In this document: positions 29,158 through 39,348 of the stretch, in pieces
How positions within the stretch are numbered: position 1 is the stretch's first letter
Layout of the letters: the number at the start of each line of letters is the position of its first letter
Origin: Prasinococcaceae sp. CCMP 1430
Lineage: Eukaryota; Prasinodermophyta; Palmophyllophyceae; Prasinococcales; Prasinococcaceae
NCBI GenBank assembly: GCA_013416795.1
Contig: RQSC01000032.1
Span: 89,437-153,436 of the forward strand
Length of the DNA: 64,000 nt
Direction: 5' to 3'
Made by a program: the position numbers and the translations under genes
The notes under the pieces: model-generated
The model's input: only the letters and a program-made list of their open reading frames with translations
Told to the model about the DNA's origin: nothing
Databases searched by the model: none

Positions 29158-29743
29158 GGCGGGCGCGGGCGGGCGCGTGGTGAGGACTGACGGCGTCTCC
29201 ACGCATTCTACGCGAGCCTCTCTCCGAGTGCGCGCCCTTCCAATTTATGCGTTTTTGGCGCAGGCACGAGCTTGGCGCAGGCTTTTCCGGCGCGGCCAAA
29301 AAAAAAAAAAAAAAGGAATGACATGACAGGGGGCGCTGCAGGGGCCGCCAGGGGGAGCGACCGGCGACCGTCCCGCCGGCGAGTGCCGCTGCCAGACCGC
29401 GGGCGGCAGGGAGGGCGTTCCCTTCCGAGGCGCAGAGGTGCTCTCAGACGCCGTGCCGTCCGGCTCCCGCGCACGGGGCGGTGCTGGGCACGACGCCGGG
29501 CCACTGGACCCCGCGAGCGCAGTTGCGCGTCCGCGGGCGGCCGCACGCTAGTATCGCTGGCGTTTCGTGCGCGCGGGCGCGTTCTGGGGGCGAACAGCCA
29601 CATTAGCACGTGAGGGCTGGGGCCTGTGCAGGTCCGACTGCAAGAGCAACAGCCACGCGGCAGACGCCCGCGCTGGCCGGTGGGTCGACGACGGGGGTGG
29701 AGGACACCGCGCGTGTTTCGGCGCGTTTGGAGAAGCCGGAGGC
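29158..29743. promoter_or_regulatory. Divergent upstream region with an A17 tract
   Basis: This 586-bp space lies between the gamma-glutamyl hydrolase gene (minus) and the large WD40-like gene (plus). It contains a run of 17 A at 29298-29314. The promoter role is inferred from orientation. Confidence 0.4.
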
Positions 29744-32700
29744 ATGCTGCCCAGGCTGTTTCGCGTGAACTCACCCGAGTTTGAGCCAGCCCCTGAGCCC
29801 GGCGATCCGGACAATGAGTCCAATCAAAGTGGCGCCAACGATGAGGAGGTCTCCCAGCAAGCGCCCGGAGGGGACGCTCGGGATGTGGAACAGCGAAGAA
29901 CTCCCCGGGTCACTGCTGCGGCCATGCTGCCGAGGCTGTTCCGCGTAGATTCCCCTGAATTCACACCCAGGCCTGAGCCCGGTGACCCGGACTACGAGAC
30001 TGCTGACGGAGCCGGCGGCTCAGACGTCACACAGCAGCCCCCCGGTGATGAGCAGTGGGAGCATGTCTTCTTCCCCGGAGCCACCTCAGCCGCTGGCGAC
30101 GGCAGTCCCACCTTACCCTCCGCGCCTGTTGCGGCCGCTGCGGGCACCGCAACATCTCTGCAAGAGCAACCGCCGATTGATGCCTTCTTCGACGATCACG
30201 CATTCGGCGGCAAGGCATTCGCTGCTGATGGGGAGGCGACGGGTCACTCCGAGTTTGAAAGTGATCCGCTGCAGAGCCTCTCGATAGGCCGTTCTGAGCA
30301 GGAGGAGGCGCACGCGACGCAACAGCACACCACGACGCCGTCGGTGGATACGTGGTCAAGCAGCGACAATGACGACACCCCGGCGCGTGCCGCCGAGCGA
30401 CTTGAGGTGACCGAGGTCGACCACTCGTCGGCGTCGGAGGACATTAGCAAAGATCGACGCCTGCACTTCGAAGAGGTGGGAGTGTTGCGCGTTTCTCTGC
30501 CGGACGCGAATGCCGACGATGGCTCTTACGCTGGCAGCGTTGACGACGCCGGCGGGTGCGAATGGGAGGTTCAAGCGGTCGCCTTCCATCCGTTCGAAGA
30601 GTCGATTGCCGTTTCCATTGTTGCCTGTGCCCCGAGCTCCAGCGTGTGCGCTCGCGACGCTGGCTCGCACACGCGGGCGAGCGTGCGGCTCGTGGATGTG
30701 CCCACTGGGGCGACCATGGCGCTGGGGAGAGTGCCCGAGAGCTTTAATGCAGCTCTAACGGCGCTTGACTTTGCGCCCGGTCCACCGCTGACGCTGGTGG
30801 GTGTAGCTGCGGGTGACAACCTGCCAGATTCCCTCGGCGGGTCGCAAAGATGCCATGCGAGTCACGCCGTTCTTGTATGGCGGGCGGCGCCAGGTGACGG
30901 GCTGCGCCTGCTCTGCACAGTTTCACTGGATGACATGCATACTCTGCTGACGCCGACGGTCGGCCAGCTTCAGAACAAGAGCCTGCTTAGCGGGAGCACG
31001 CGCGCACCCGTACGGCCTCCGACGGCGCTCCTGTCTGTCGCGAAGAAGTCAACGTGTAGCGCGGGCTCCTCGTGCCGTGCCTTCGTCGCATTCGCTGGCG
31101 AGTCTGCGCAGCCCGCGGCAGTGCGAGTCAACGTGCCCCTGCCCTCAAAACCGCAGCGGGGCCGCATCGACCGCGCCCCGGACGCTTTCATGCTCAGCGA
31201 GCTGCCAGCGGCGGAACGCAGCGCGACCAACTCATGCACGCTTGGGACGGGAGGGAGCAGGGAAGAAGAAGCCGCGTGGCAGAGTGGAAGAGAAAGCAGA
31301 AGCTCGGCAACCTCTGCCTCTTCGACCGCCGCCTCAACGTCACTGAGCACCGTGGCTGGCCTCGGCACCGCAGCTGTGTCTATGGTTGGATCAGCAGCGA
31401 GGTCAGTTCAGTCGGTGTCGGCGATGTCAGCTGCCGTCGGCGGACAGATGGCTGCGGCATCCGTCGCAAGCAAATCGCCACCTGTCGTTTCCATGGACAT
31501 GCACCCCTCACAGCCTATGCTTATGGTGGGAAAGGCCAACGGCACGCTACTCTTCTATCGCGTCTCCTGCGACCATCCTGCCAGAAGTGATACGCGCGAC
31601 AGTGTGTCCCCGCTCGCGCAAATCGACACTGGAGCGCACGCTCTGCGGTGGGCATCGTTCTGCGCCAGCAGTACACGGAGCGGCAATGCGGGCTCGGGTG
31701 GCTGCGCGCTGGTCATGTGCGAAGGGCGAGCTCTGTGTGTGGATGTTATGGACGCTCTCCAGCGCGTCGCAAACAGGCTGCACCACGGCGCGGGGCCCGT
31801 TATGCCCTTCACGCCAAGCGTCGTGGCGTCCACCATGCTACCGAGCGACTCGCATGTGCATGGCCAAGCAAGAAAGGGAAGCACTGGACGCCCCCTACCG
31901 AGGCAGCTCGTCCATGGCGGGCTATGCTACTCGCCTGCGCTTGAAAGCAAAGGGTCGAATGGCGTCCTTCCTGCTGAAACGCTCTTCGTATGGGACGGCG
32001 CCGGGCGTATGCGCGCCCTGGTGCTAATGGCATCGACAACACCCTCACACGGCACCGCGGCGCGCGCTGGTACGGCAGGTGCTCAACTGCACACGACTGC
32101 CAGCACGCAGATACCAGTCCAGTCGCTTTCGGCGTCGGCTCCACGCTGCCTCGCGTTGCATCCAGACAAGCCCTTGTTGTGCACACCTATTCCCGGGCTG
32201 CCCGACGAAGGAGCGGGGAACGGCTGCGTCCTCAAGTTCTACTCGGCAAGCGCCTACTTTGATTCCGTCAGCGCGAGCGCCACGGACGCTGCTACGCCGA
32301 CCGCCGCGACCACGACGCAGTGGCTCGGGGCCAGCAGAAGCGGTGAGTCTGCGATGAGCCAGATGCACTCCGCACATCGAGGAGTCGGAGCAGAAACACA
32401 GTCCTCTTCAAAAAGGATGCCGTTCATCAGAGTTGGATCATCCGCGCGCGCTCGTGCCGTCGCCGCGTGTGCAGCGGCGCACGCCCCCTCGCTGTACGCA
32501 CTTCTCCCGGTGGCGACAGACACGGGCGTAGCTCCCTATGGAGACACGGGCGGGGCAGAACCGACCGCCAGCCCCCCGGATAGCCGTGCCGCGACGTCAC
32601 CACTGGAGCAGGAGGGTGACTGGGCTAGTGTGTCCGTCCCTGCCACAGTTCCTTTCGTCGACGGCGACAAAATCTGGTGTCTGAATCTAGCGGACACTCA

Positions 32701-35344
32701 CAGTAGCGCGAGGAGCGGCGACGGCGCGTTCGAGCTCGTCGGCACACTCCCTGCGGGGTTCGAGGCAACGGCTCGCTTGATTTTCAGCCGACCCACTGGG
32801 GTGATGGTGGCGTTCGGAGAGAACAGCTCGAGCGGCGACGCGGCGGGAGCGTATGTCATCCGCCACTCGGCGAGTGCAGGCTCCGAGAGCGTCGTAGCGG
32901 TCACGCCTTTGGCAGCGAGCAGCGCGGCTACGTGGACTCCCGAGTACGTCAGTGGTGGGAGACATGGCGCCTTTTTTGGTGAAGACAAGGGCCATCTCGT
33001 GTTGCTATGCAAGGGAGACGAACATGGTCGTGTCCCGACAGGGCCCGTCGACACCGCGGAGCTAAAGGAGGATGGGGTCACAGGACTATGGCACTATGTC
33101 GTTGGTGAGCGAGGGCTAGAGCCTTTTGAGGATGCATTCGCGTCAGCACTGCTGCCCTTACCTGCAACAGCTATGTTTGCCATGCCACACTTGGGCTCGC
33201 GTGCTGCACTTCTTGTCTGCTTCAGCGACCGCGCACAACCACGCCGCCGCGTGCTAGCGCTCGTGAGTGATATTGCCTCGGTGCCGTCGGACGATTCGCT
33301 CATCACGAGCGGGTCGTTCGAATTGGGTTTGTCAGAGAGGGTACTCGACGCCGTCTCAACGACCTTCCCCGTAGACGACCTGGTGGCGCGTACCGAAGAT
33401 GTGGTGGCCGTGGTCGTTCTCACCGATTCGCGTGTCATCGTGCTTCTGGCATCATCGACGGAGCAAGGCGGCCCGGCGCTGCGACTCGTCACGTCGACCG
33501 GGGCGCACGCGTCCAGCACTTGCTCTGCCCACGCGGCGTCGAGTGCGCGCTATACCTCAATGGTGCTCGGTGGCCCGTGCGTATTCTTGCTCGATAGCCT
33601 GGGCATGTTATCATGGATGACATTCAGTGGTCGTACGGGCCCGATGAGAGCCCTGCCGGTCCCTACCGGATTGGGCGTGTCATACGACGTCGGCGGGCTG
33701 TCCCTGGCTGCCGTGCTGCCCGACAGGGTCGTCTACACGGCATCCGGGGACAACGGCGGTCAAGTGCGCGCGTACGAGATCGCCGTTGGGCTGTTGGAGC
33801 CACTGGCGATAGGATTCCTTGACCTTGCGAGCGTCGCCAGGCACGCGGCCCCGCACGGAATCAGCAGCAAACTCCCGGACGACTTCACTATCACCTGGCT
33901 GCGCTGCGCGCTGGGTGTGTACAGCGCAGCAAACGCAACACCCAGGCTCGTGCGCGCTCTTCTGCGGGAAGGGTACGCCACACTCGCATCGGCTGTCGCC
34001 GATGTCGCGCACGTGGCCGGGCGGGTCTCAGCCGCGCAGACGCGTGCGGTGAAGCTTCACACTCTCGACGACGCGCAGCTGTCTCAGTGCGCGGCAGATT
34101 TGAGGCGCGAATTCGAGCGCAATCCGGCGTTCCCGGGTCTATTGGCCGAACAAGCCACGCTCGACGGGACTGCGTGCGGACAGACGAAGTCTCTCCGGAT
34201 GCAGATACGCGACCTGGCCGCCGCGAGCAGACGCGCGGGGGACCTCACGACCTCCGCGATAGCTGCTGACATGCTTGGCAACCCGTGGGGAGCATTGCAG
34301 TCGCTGCTTGCGACGCGCTCCGTGGACGGGGTAGTTCGCATGGCTGCGAACGCGGCCGCTGCTGCTTACGAGCTAAAGCAGCGGCGGGTCCTGCGGCAGC
34401 GTGGCTCTGTGCCCGCCGCGGGTCGCTACGACCTCTTGACGCTCGGATGCGTGCACGCCACGTGCATGGCATGGCTAAGGATGCAAGAGACAGCCATGAG
34501 CGACGAGACCACCACAGCTGCCACAGCCGTCGCTGGTGCCTCTGCCACTTTCAAGAGAGGTAGCCAATCATCGCCCTCAGGACGACCGCGTGCGCTGCTC
34601 CTCGACGACAAGGGCCTCATCTCGTCCGAGTCTGGCGACGGGACTGGTCAGCTGACGCTGGCACCTGACAAAGCACAGGTTACGATAGCAGATTGCGTGG
34701 ATCTCGTGAGTGCCCGAGCGGAGCCTGACGTGACCATGCGCGCCGACGCAGACGGCGCGAGGACGCCACACATGCGGACGCGAGCGACCCTGTGGGACGC
34801 TTGCCAGCCACTGTCTGCGCAAGACAATGCATCGGCGAGAGGGGCGCAGGATCGCGCCCAGGAAGGCTCGGTCGCCAGCTTCAGCTGGCCATCACGCTCG
34901 CCGTCCCGTCCCAGCGGAATCGGCTCGACTGCATCTGGTGCACCTTCCCCTCACGCCACCGCCGGTACCCTCGACCTCGAGGATCTGATGGCCTTCTCGC
35001 CCCGCGGGGAGGACGACTCGACAGAGGTCAGCTCCGCGGTGCCTGGCCAGGACCTCTTCGGAGCAGATCCGTTTGGAGTGGGTGCAAGCATACCTGGTCC
35101 TGGCGCACGCGCGGTGCAAGACTCAGACTCTGACGACGATCCGTTCACTTTCGGCGCGAAGAAGAGCAAGTTCCGCGTGCACATCCGTGGCAAGGACGAG
35201 GCGATCGCACCAGCGGCCGCCGTGCCAAAGTTGGATATCAGACTTGGCGGCGGGGAGGTGGTGGGGACCGGCGAACCCTCCGGGAAGCAGTTCGCGTTCC
35301 GCATGTCCTCCAAGCAGCGCGGCTCGGACTCCGACTCCGACTGA
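29744..35344 (+). CDS. Large WD40-like protein, possible TSET/TPLATE-complex-type subunit
   Basis: An intronless gene for 1866 residues, starting at the ATG 29744. Residues 1-100 contain a duplicated motif, MLPRLFRV[ND]SPEF.P.PEPGDPD, first at residue 1 and again at about residue 61. WD-like beta blades follow: CEWEVQAVAFHPFEESIAVSIV, PPVVSMDMHPSQPMLMVGKANGTLLFYRV, RCLALHPDKPLLCTPIPG, and DSLGMLSWMTF. A helical region comes next (ARHAAPHGISSKLPDDFTI, ASRRAGDLTTSAIAADMLGNPWGALQSLL). The C-terminal tail is acidic and phospho-site-like, with LDLEDLMAF, DPFTFGAKKSKFRVHIRGKDE and SDSDSD. The order WD40, helices, then short DLF/DPF peptides suggests a membrane-coat or endocytic protein, like TSET/TPLATE WD40 subunits. 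That assignment is inference; the family is not secure. Confidence 0.6.
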   Translation: MLPRLFRVNSPEFEPAPEPGDPDNESNQSGANDEEVSQQAPGGDARDVEQRRTPRVTAAAMLPRLFRVDSPEFTPRPEPGDPDYETADGAGGSDVTQQPPGDEQWEHVFFPGATSAAGDGSPTLPSAPVAAAAGTATSLQEQPPIDAFFDDHAFGGKAFAADGEATGHSEFESDPLQSLSIGRSEQEEAHATQQHTTTPSVDTWSSSDNDDTPARAAERLEVTEVDHSSASEDISKDRRLHFEEVGVLRVSLPDANADDGSYAGSVDDAGGCEWEVQAVAFHPFEESIAVSIVACAPSSSVCARDAGSHTRASVRLVDVPTGATMALGRVPESFNAALTALDFAPGPPLTLVGVAAGDNLPDSLGGSQRCHASHAVLVWRAAPGDGLRLLCTVSLDDMHTLLTPTVGQLQNKSLLSGSTRAPVRPPTALLSVAKKSTCSAGSSCRAFVAFAGESAQPAAVRVNVPLPSKPQRGRIDRAPDAFMLSELPAAERSATNSCTLGTGGSREEEAAWQSGRESRSSATSASSTAASTSLSTVAGLGTAAVSMVGSAARSVQSVSAMSAAVGGQMAAASVASKSPPVVSMDMHPSQPMLMVGKANGTLLFYRVSCDHPARSDTRDSVSPLAQIDTGAHALRWASFCASSTRSGNAGSGGCALVMCEGRALCVDVMDALQRVANRLHHGAGPVMPFTPSVVASTMLPSDSHVHGQARKGSTGRPLPRQLVHGGLCYSPALESKGSNGVLPAETLFVWDGAGRMRALVLMASTTPSHGTAARAGTAGAQLHTTASTQIPVQSLSASAPRCLALHPDKPLLCTPIPGLPDEGAGNGCVLKFYSASAYFDSVSASATDAATPTAATTTQWLGASRSGESAMSQMHSAHRGVGAETQSSSKRMPFIRVGSSARARAVAACAAAHAPSLYALLPVATDTGVAPYGDTGGAEPTASPPDSRAATSPLEQEGDWASVSVPATVPFVDGDKIWCLNLADTHSSARSGDGAFELVGTLPAGFEATARLIFSRPTGVMVAFGENSSSGDAAGAYVIRHSASAGSESVVAVTPLAASSAATWTPEYVSGGRHGAFFGEDKGHLVLLCKGDEHGRVPTGPVDTAELKEDGVTGLWHYVVGERGLEPFEDAFASALLPLPATAMFAMPHLGSRAALLVCFSDRAQPRRRVLALVSDIASVPSDDSLITSGSFELGLSERVLDAVSTTFPVDDLVARTEDVVAVVVLTDSRVIVLLASSTEQGGPALRLVTSTGAHASSTCSAHAASSARYTSMVLGGPCVFLLDSLGMLSWMTFSGRTGPMRALPVPTGLGVSYDVGGLSLAAVLPDRVVYTASGDNGGQVRAYEIAVGLLEPLAIGFLDLASVARHAAPHGISSKLPDDFTITWLRCALGVYSAANATPRLVRALLREGYATLASAVADVAHVAGRVSAAQTRAVKLHTLDDAQLSQCAADLRREFERNPAFPGLLAEQATLDGTACGQTKSLRMQIRDLAAASRRAGDLTTSAIAADMLGNPWGALQSLLATRSVDGVVRMAANAAAAAYELKQRRVLRQRGSVPAAGRYDLLTLGCVHATCMAWLRMQETAMSDETTTAATAVAGASATFKRGSQSSPSGRPRALLLDDKGLISSESGDGTGQLTLAPDKAQVTIADCVDLVSARAEPDVTMRADADGARTPHMRTRATLWDACQPLSAQDNASARGAQDRAQEGSVASFSWPSRSPSRPSGIGSTASGAPSPHATAGTLDLEDLMAFSPRGEDDSTEVSSAVPGQDLFGADPFGVGASIPGPGARAVQDSDSDDDPFTFGAKKSKFRVHIRGKDEAIAPAAAVPKLDIRLGGGEVVGTGEPSGKQFAFRMSSKQRGSDSDSD

Positions 35345-35529
35345 AGAGCCCTGCGCGTGACAGATACGGCCTGAGCCCTGGCCCACCGGTGGCGCGCCCG
35401 CGCCGGCACGAGCGCCGTCTCAGCACGCGTCACCCTCAGCCCCCGCCCCCTTTCCTCCTCTCCTTCCCATCATCTACCACCCACAAGCGCTCCGCGCCGC
35501 CGCCTTGCCTCCCCCGTGGCCGCCGCAGA

Positions 35530-35576
<47 letters not shown>

Positions 35577-35889
35577 CCCGCAGCCCCGAGCTCCGCCCCT
35601 GCAGAAGGCGGGGCCGGGGCCAGGCGCGGCGGCAGTAACGGCTCTTGGCGGCGTGCTGAAGGGGCACCTACGTACTCCGCGCGCGGTGCGCGCGCGCACG
35701 CGCCGCGAAGGGGCAGCGCGCCGGCAATGCATCTCTAGAAGGTTCCAGAGAACCCCGGCGCTTTTTCCCGCGGCGCAGGCGCGCGTGCGGGCAGCGGCGG
35801 CGGCGCCACAGGGCGCGCGGTGGACGCCCCCGCAAGCCGCTCACCCCCGTGCCTCTTCCCCCATCCCCCCCCCCCAAAAGGGGGGCGCC
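35345..35889. other. Intergenic region with a 45-base C tract
   Basis: The space between the large WD40-like gene and HSP101 exon 1 contains an uninterrupted run of 45 C at 35531-35575, and a CCCCCCCC run at about 35866-35876. No exon is apparent. Such tracts are prone to length errors in assembly. Confidence 0.7.
35531..35575. repeat. Homopolymer C45
   Basis: Forty-five consecutive C on the plus strand (poly-G on the other strand), upstream of the HSP101 start. The true length is uncertain because homopolymers this long are hard to sequence. Confidence 0.95.
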
Positions 35890-36487
35890 ATGGCGCCGGC
35901 CCCGATGCAGTTCACTGAGGTGGCGCAAAAGGCGCTGGAGAACGCGCGGGCGGCGGCGCAGCGCGCGGGCCACGCGCAGAGGAGGGGGGGGGGGGAAGGA
36001 GGCCAGACCGCGCCGCCACGGCGCGCGCGCGCGGTGTGCGCGGGGCATCGCGCCATCAAAACGCATGCGCGCGCGACCGCACGAGCAACAAACAACACAC
36101 ACGGGGCGCCAATGAAAAAAAGGGGGGAAAAAGATAAAAAAAGGCATTTGACCTGCACGTATCGTACTTTGAAAAACGGGCCTAAAAGTTATTTTTCCCC
36201 AAAAAAATAAAAAAAAGGCTCGGAACCCTTCGTACGCCAGGCGGACACTGCTGTATTTTTTGTTTTTTTTTTTGTACCTGGGTACTGTAGTCACTACTGT
36301 ACAGAGGTCTCCAAAAAAATCGTACGCCTCGCCAGGCGGATGTACGCCCGCCCAAAAATCGTTCCAGCGCGCGCCGCTTGGCCAGGGCGCCCAGTTTTAC
36401 CCGCGCTACTCATAGAGACTTTCCGCACCCCCGCCGGTGCAGCGAGGCGCCGTCATGCGGGGCGAAATGCCCCCGCGCGCGCGCCTC

Positions 36488-36543
<56 letters not shown>

Positions 36544-37117
36544 AATCGCGGAGCGGAGCGCGCGGCACCCAAAAAAAGTGGAGAAGCCGGGTATCGATCC
36601 CGGTGCCTCGTCAATGCTAATGACGCGCTCTGCCATTTGAGCTACTCCCCCAGAAATTTCGATTTTCGCAAAATCTGGCGTTTACAAATGTGACTGCTGT
36701 GGCAGGCGCACGCGCGCGCCGCCAGCCTGCCCGCCTGCGCGCAGCGCCCGCCGCCGCCCGACGACCCGGACTTCAGCGTGCAGTCGCGCGCCGCGCTGCG
36801 GCGGGCGCGAGAGGCATCGCGCGGCGCCTTCGTGCCCGTCGACGCGCTGCTGGATGCGTTCGCCACCGAGTGCGCCGACGAGTTCCGCCGCGCCGGCGAC
36901 GACGCGGCAGGCAAGCTGCGCAAGGCGATGGACGACGCAGGCGCGGGCGCTGAGGCCAACAGCGCGACCGCAGATCAGAGCCTCCAGGCGCTCCTGCAGT
37001 ACGGGACCGACCTCACGGCCGCCGCCAGCCGTCTAGACCCAGTGATTGGGAGGGACGACGAGATCAAGCGCACAATCAGGGTCTTGGCGAGGAAGAAGAA
37101 GAACAACGCGGTGCTCG

Positions 37118-37150
<33 letters not shown>

Positions 37151-39348
37151 CAGAGGGCCTCGCGCAGCGGATTGCCGCGGGAGACGTGCCGCAGTCTTTG
37201 AAGGGCACACGGCTGGTTGCACTGGACTTGGCCAGTCTCGTCGCGGGTGCCAAGTACCGCGGCGAGTTCGAGGAGCGCCTCAAGGCAGTCCTCGACGAGG
37301 TGAAGGGCGCCGAGGGGCGCGTCATCCTATTCATCGACGAAATCCACTCGGTCGTCGGCGCCGGCGGCAGCGAGGGCTCCATGGACGCCGCGCAAATCCT
37401 CAAGCCTGCGCTCGCGCGCGGCGAGCTCCGCTGCATAGGCGCGACCACCCTGGGCGAGCACAAGAAATACATCCAGGGCGACGCGGCGCTCGAGCGCCGC
37501 TTCCAGCCCGTCTACGTGGCCGAACCCTCGGTGGACGACACCATCGCCATCTTGCGTGGCCTGCGCGACCGCTACGAGGCGCACCACGGCGTTCGCATCC
37601 AGGACGCTGCGCTCATCGCCGCCGCGCAGCTCAGCAAGCGGTACGTGCAGGGACGATTCCTGCCCGACAAGGCCGTCGACCTCGTCGACGAAGCGTGTGC
37701 GGACGTACGCGTCGTTTTGGACAGCCAGCCTGAGGAGGTGGAGCGCATCCAGCGTGCGGTGATGCGCTTGTCCATCGAGCGCGAGGCGCTCAAGAAGGAC
37801 GAGGAAGCCGGCCGTGGAGTCGCCGGCACGGGGCTGTTCGCCGGCAAGGAGGCCAAGGCCGCGGCCGCCTCCGCCAAGGAGCGCGCCAAGGAGGTCGAGG
37901 ACGCCCTCGCGCAGCTCAACGAGAAGCTTGTGCCTCTCAAGGCGCAGATCGATGGCGAGAAGGCCGCGCTCGAGCGCATCAACGTGCTCACGCAGAAGCG
38001 CGAGGACCTCAAGGTGCGCATCGCCGAGGCCGAGGCGCGCTATGACCTGCCGACCGCCGCCGACCTCAAGTATGGCGCGCTCGTGGAGACCGAGGAGGCG
38101 CTGGCCAAGGCGGTGCAGGAGCAGGAGCAGACGAGCAAGGACGGCCGCCTGCTCACCGAGGTCGTGGACAAGGCGCGGATCGCCACCATCGTGAGCCGCT
38201 GGACGGGCGTGCCTGTGAGCAAGCTGAGCGAGGGCGAGTCGGACAAGCTCCTCCGCCTCGAAGAGCGACTGAACCGCCGCGTCGTGGGCCAGAAGGTAGC
38301 GGTCAAGGCCGTCGCCGACGCCGTGCTGCGCTCGCGCGCGGGCATGAGCGCGATGGGAAGGCCCGCGAGTTTCCTATTCCTAGGGCCGACGGGCACGGGC
38401 AAGACCGAGCTCTCGAAGGCTCTCGCGCGCGAGCTGTTCGACGACGAGTCGCAGGGACTCGTTCGTTTCGACATGTCGGAGTACATGGAGAAGCACGCGG
38501 TGTCTCGTCTCATCGGCGCGCCCCCAGGCTACGTGGGCCACGACGAGGGCGGGCAGCTCACCGAGGCGGTGCGAACGCGCCCATACCGTGTCCTCCTCTT
38601 CGATGAAGTGGAGAAGGCGCACAGGGACGTGCTCAACACGCTCCTCCAGATGCTGGACGACGGGAGGCTCACTGATTCTAAGGGACGGACGGTGGACTTC
38701 TCACAGACGACCGTGATCATGACCAGCAATATCGGTGCGCAGCATCTCCTAGATGCGGCGATGGCGTCGTCGCCGACGCTGCTCGACGAGGAGGCCGAGG
38801 CCAGGGGCGCTAGCGGGGACGCGGCGGCCATGCCCGCGGCAGTCGACCCTGCCTATGAGCGCGCGTCGCAGCTGGCGCTCGCCGAGCTGCGCGCAGAGTT
38901 CCGGCCCGAGCTACTCAATAGGCTCGACGACATCGTGGTGTTCCGGCCGCTGGGCTCTGCGCAGCTGCGCAGCGTGGCGCGCACGGCCGCCGCGGAGATA
39001 GCAAAGCGCCTCGCCCACAGCAGGCACGCCGCCAAACTCGTGATGACGGACGCTGCGCTCGACCAGGCCGTGAGGGAGAGCTATCAGCCCGCGTACGGCG
39101 CGCGCCCTCTGCGTCGCTGGATGGACCAAAAGCTCGGCACACTCGTCTCGCGAGCCGTGCTGAGCAACCAGATCCAACCTGGATGTGTCGTGACCGTCGA
39201 CGTGGATGGCGCTGCGCTCGCGCTGCGCGTGACCGACGGTGACGGCGGAGAGGTTCGCGTCGCCAAGAAAGCGCGCACCGTGGACGTTGGCGATGGCGAT
39301 GAGGACTTCGAGTCTGACGAGGAGGGCGTGGATCTCATGGCGGAGTGA
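35890..39348 (+). CDS. HSP101/HSP104 (ClpB) disaggregase, N-domain incomplete
   Basis: A hexameric AAA+ disaggregase. Exon 1 starts at ATG 35890 (or 35905, [25 protein letters not shown]), the usual opening of the Clp_N domain. The main exon starts near 36745 after GCGCAG and runs to the stop at 39348. It opens with [15 protein letters not shown], which aligns with the linker before the second Clp_N repeat, and then covers both AAA+ modules. Walker A1 is GEPGVGKT and B1 VILFIDE. The middle coiled-coil domain begins near [17 protein letters not shown]. Walker A2 is GPTGTGKT. Pore loops are KYRGEF and GYVGHDEGG. The acidic tail ([16 protein letters not shown]) suggests the cytosolic HSP101/HSP104 type. 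About 65 residues of the N-domain between the two exons are not found. The interval holds a tRNA gene on the other strand. Confidence 0.9.
36492..36541. repeat. Homopolymer A50
   Basis: Fifty consecutive A on the plus strand inside the HSP101 interval, 29 bp from the tRNA terminator. The flanking 36100-36330 sequence is unusually A/T-rich for this window, with several A and T runs of 6-11. Confidence 0.95.
36571..36577 (-). terminator. RNA polymerase III terminator of tRNA-Ala
   Basis: On the minus strand the tRNA 3' end is followed, after one base, by T7, the standard Pol III stop. Confidence 0.85.
36579..36651 (-). tRNA. tRNA-Ala(AGC)
   Basis: The minus strand folds into a full cloverleaf of 73 nt: acceptor GGGGGAG/CUUCUCC, D-stem GCUC/GAGC, anticodon stem CGUCA/UGACG with loop UUAGCAU (anticodon AGC), variable loop of five, T-stem CCGGG/CCCGG, discriminator A. 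The acceptor stem carries the G3:U70 pair that identifies alanine tRNA. CCA is not encoded and there is no intron. The T-loop reads AUCGAUA rather than UUCGANN, a mild deviation. The gene lies antisense inside the gap between HSP101 exons. Confidence 0.97.

Noticed and set aside
36492-36651. tRNA plus poly(A), as in a tRNA-derived SINE
   Set aside because: The tRNA is on the minus strand while the A50 is on the plus strand, so the tail would be T-rich in the tRNA's direction. The tRNA is intact with a T7 terminator.
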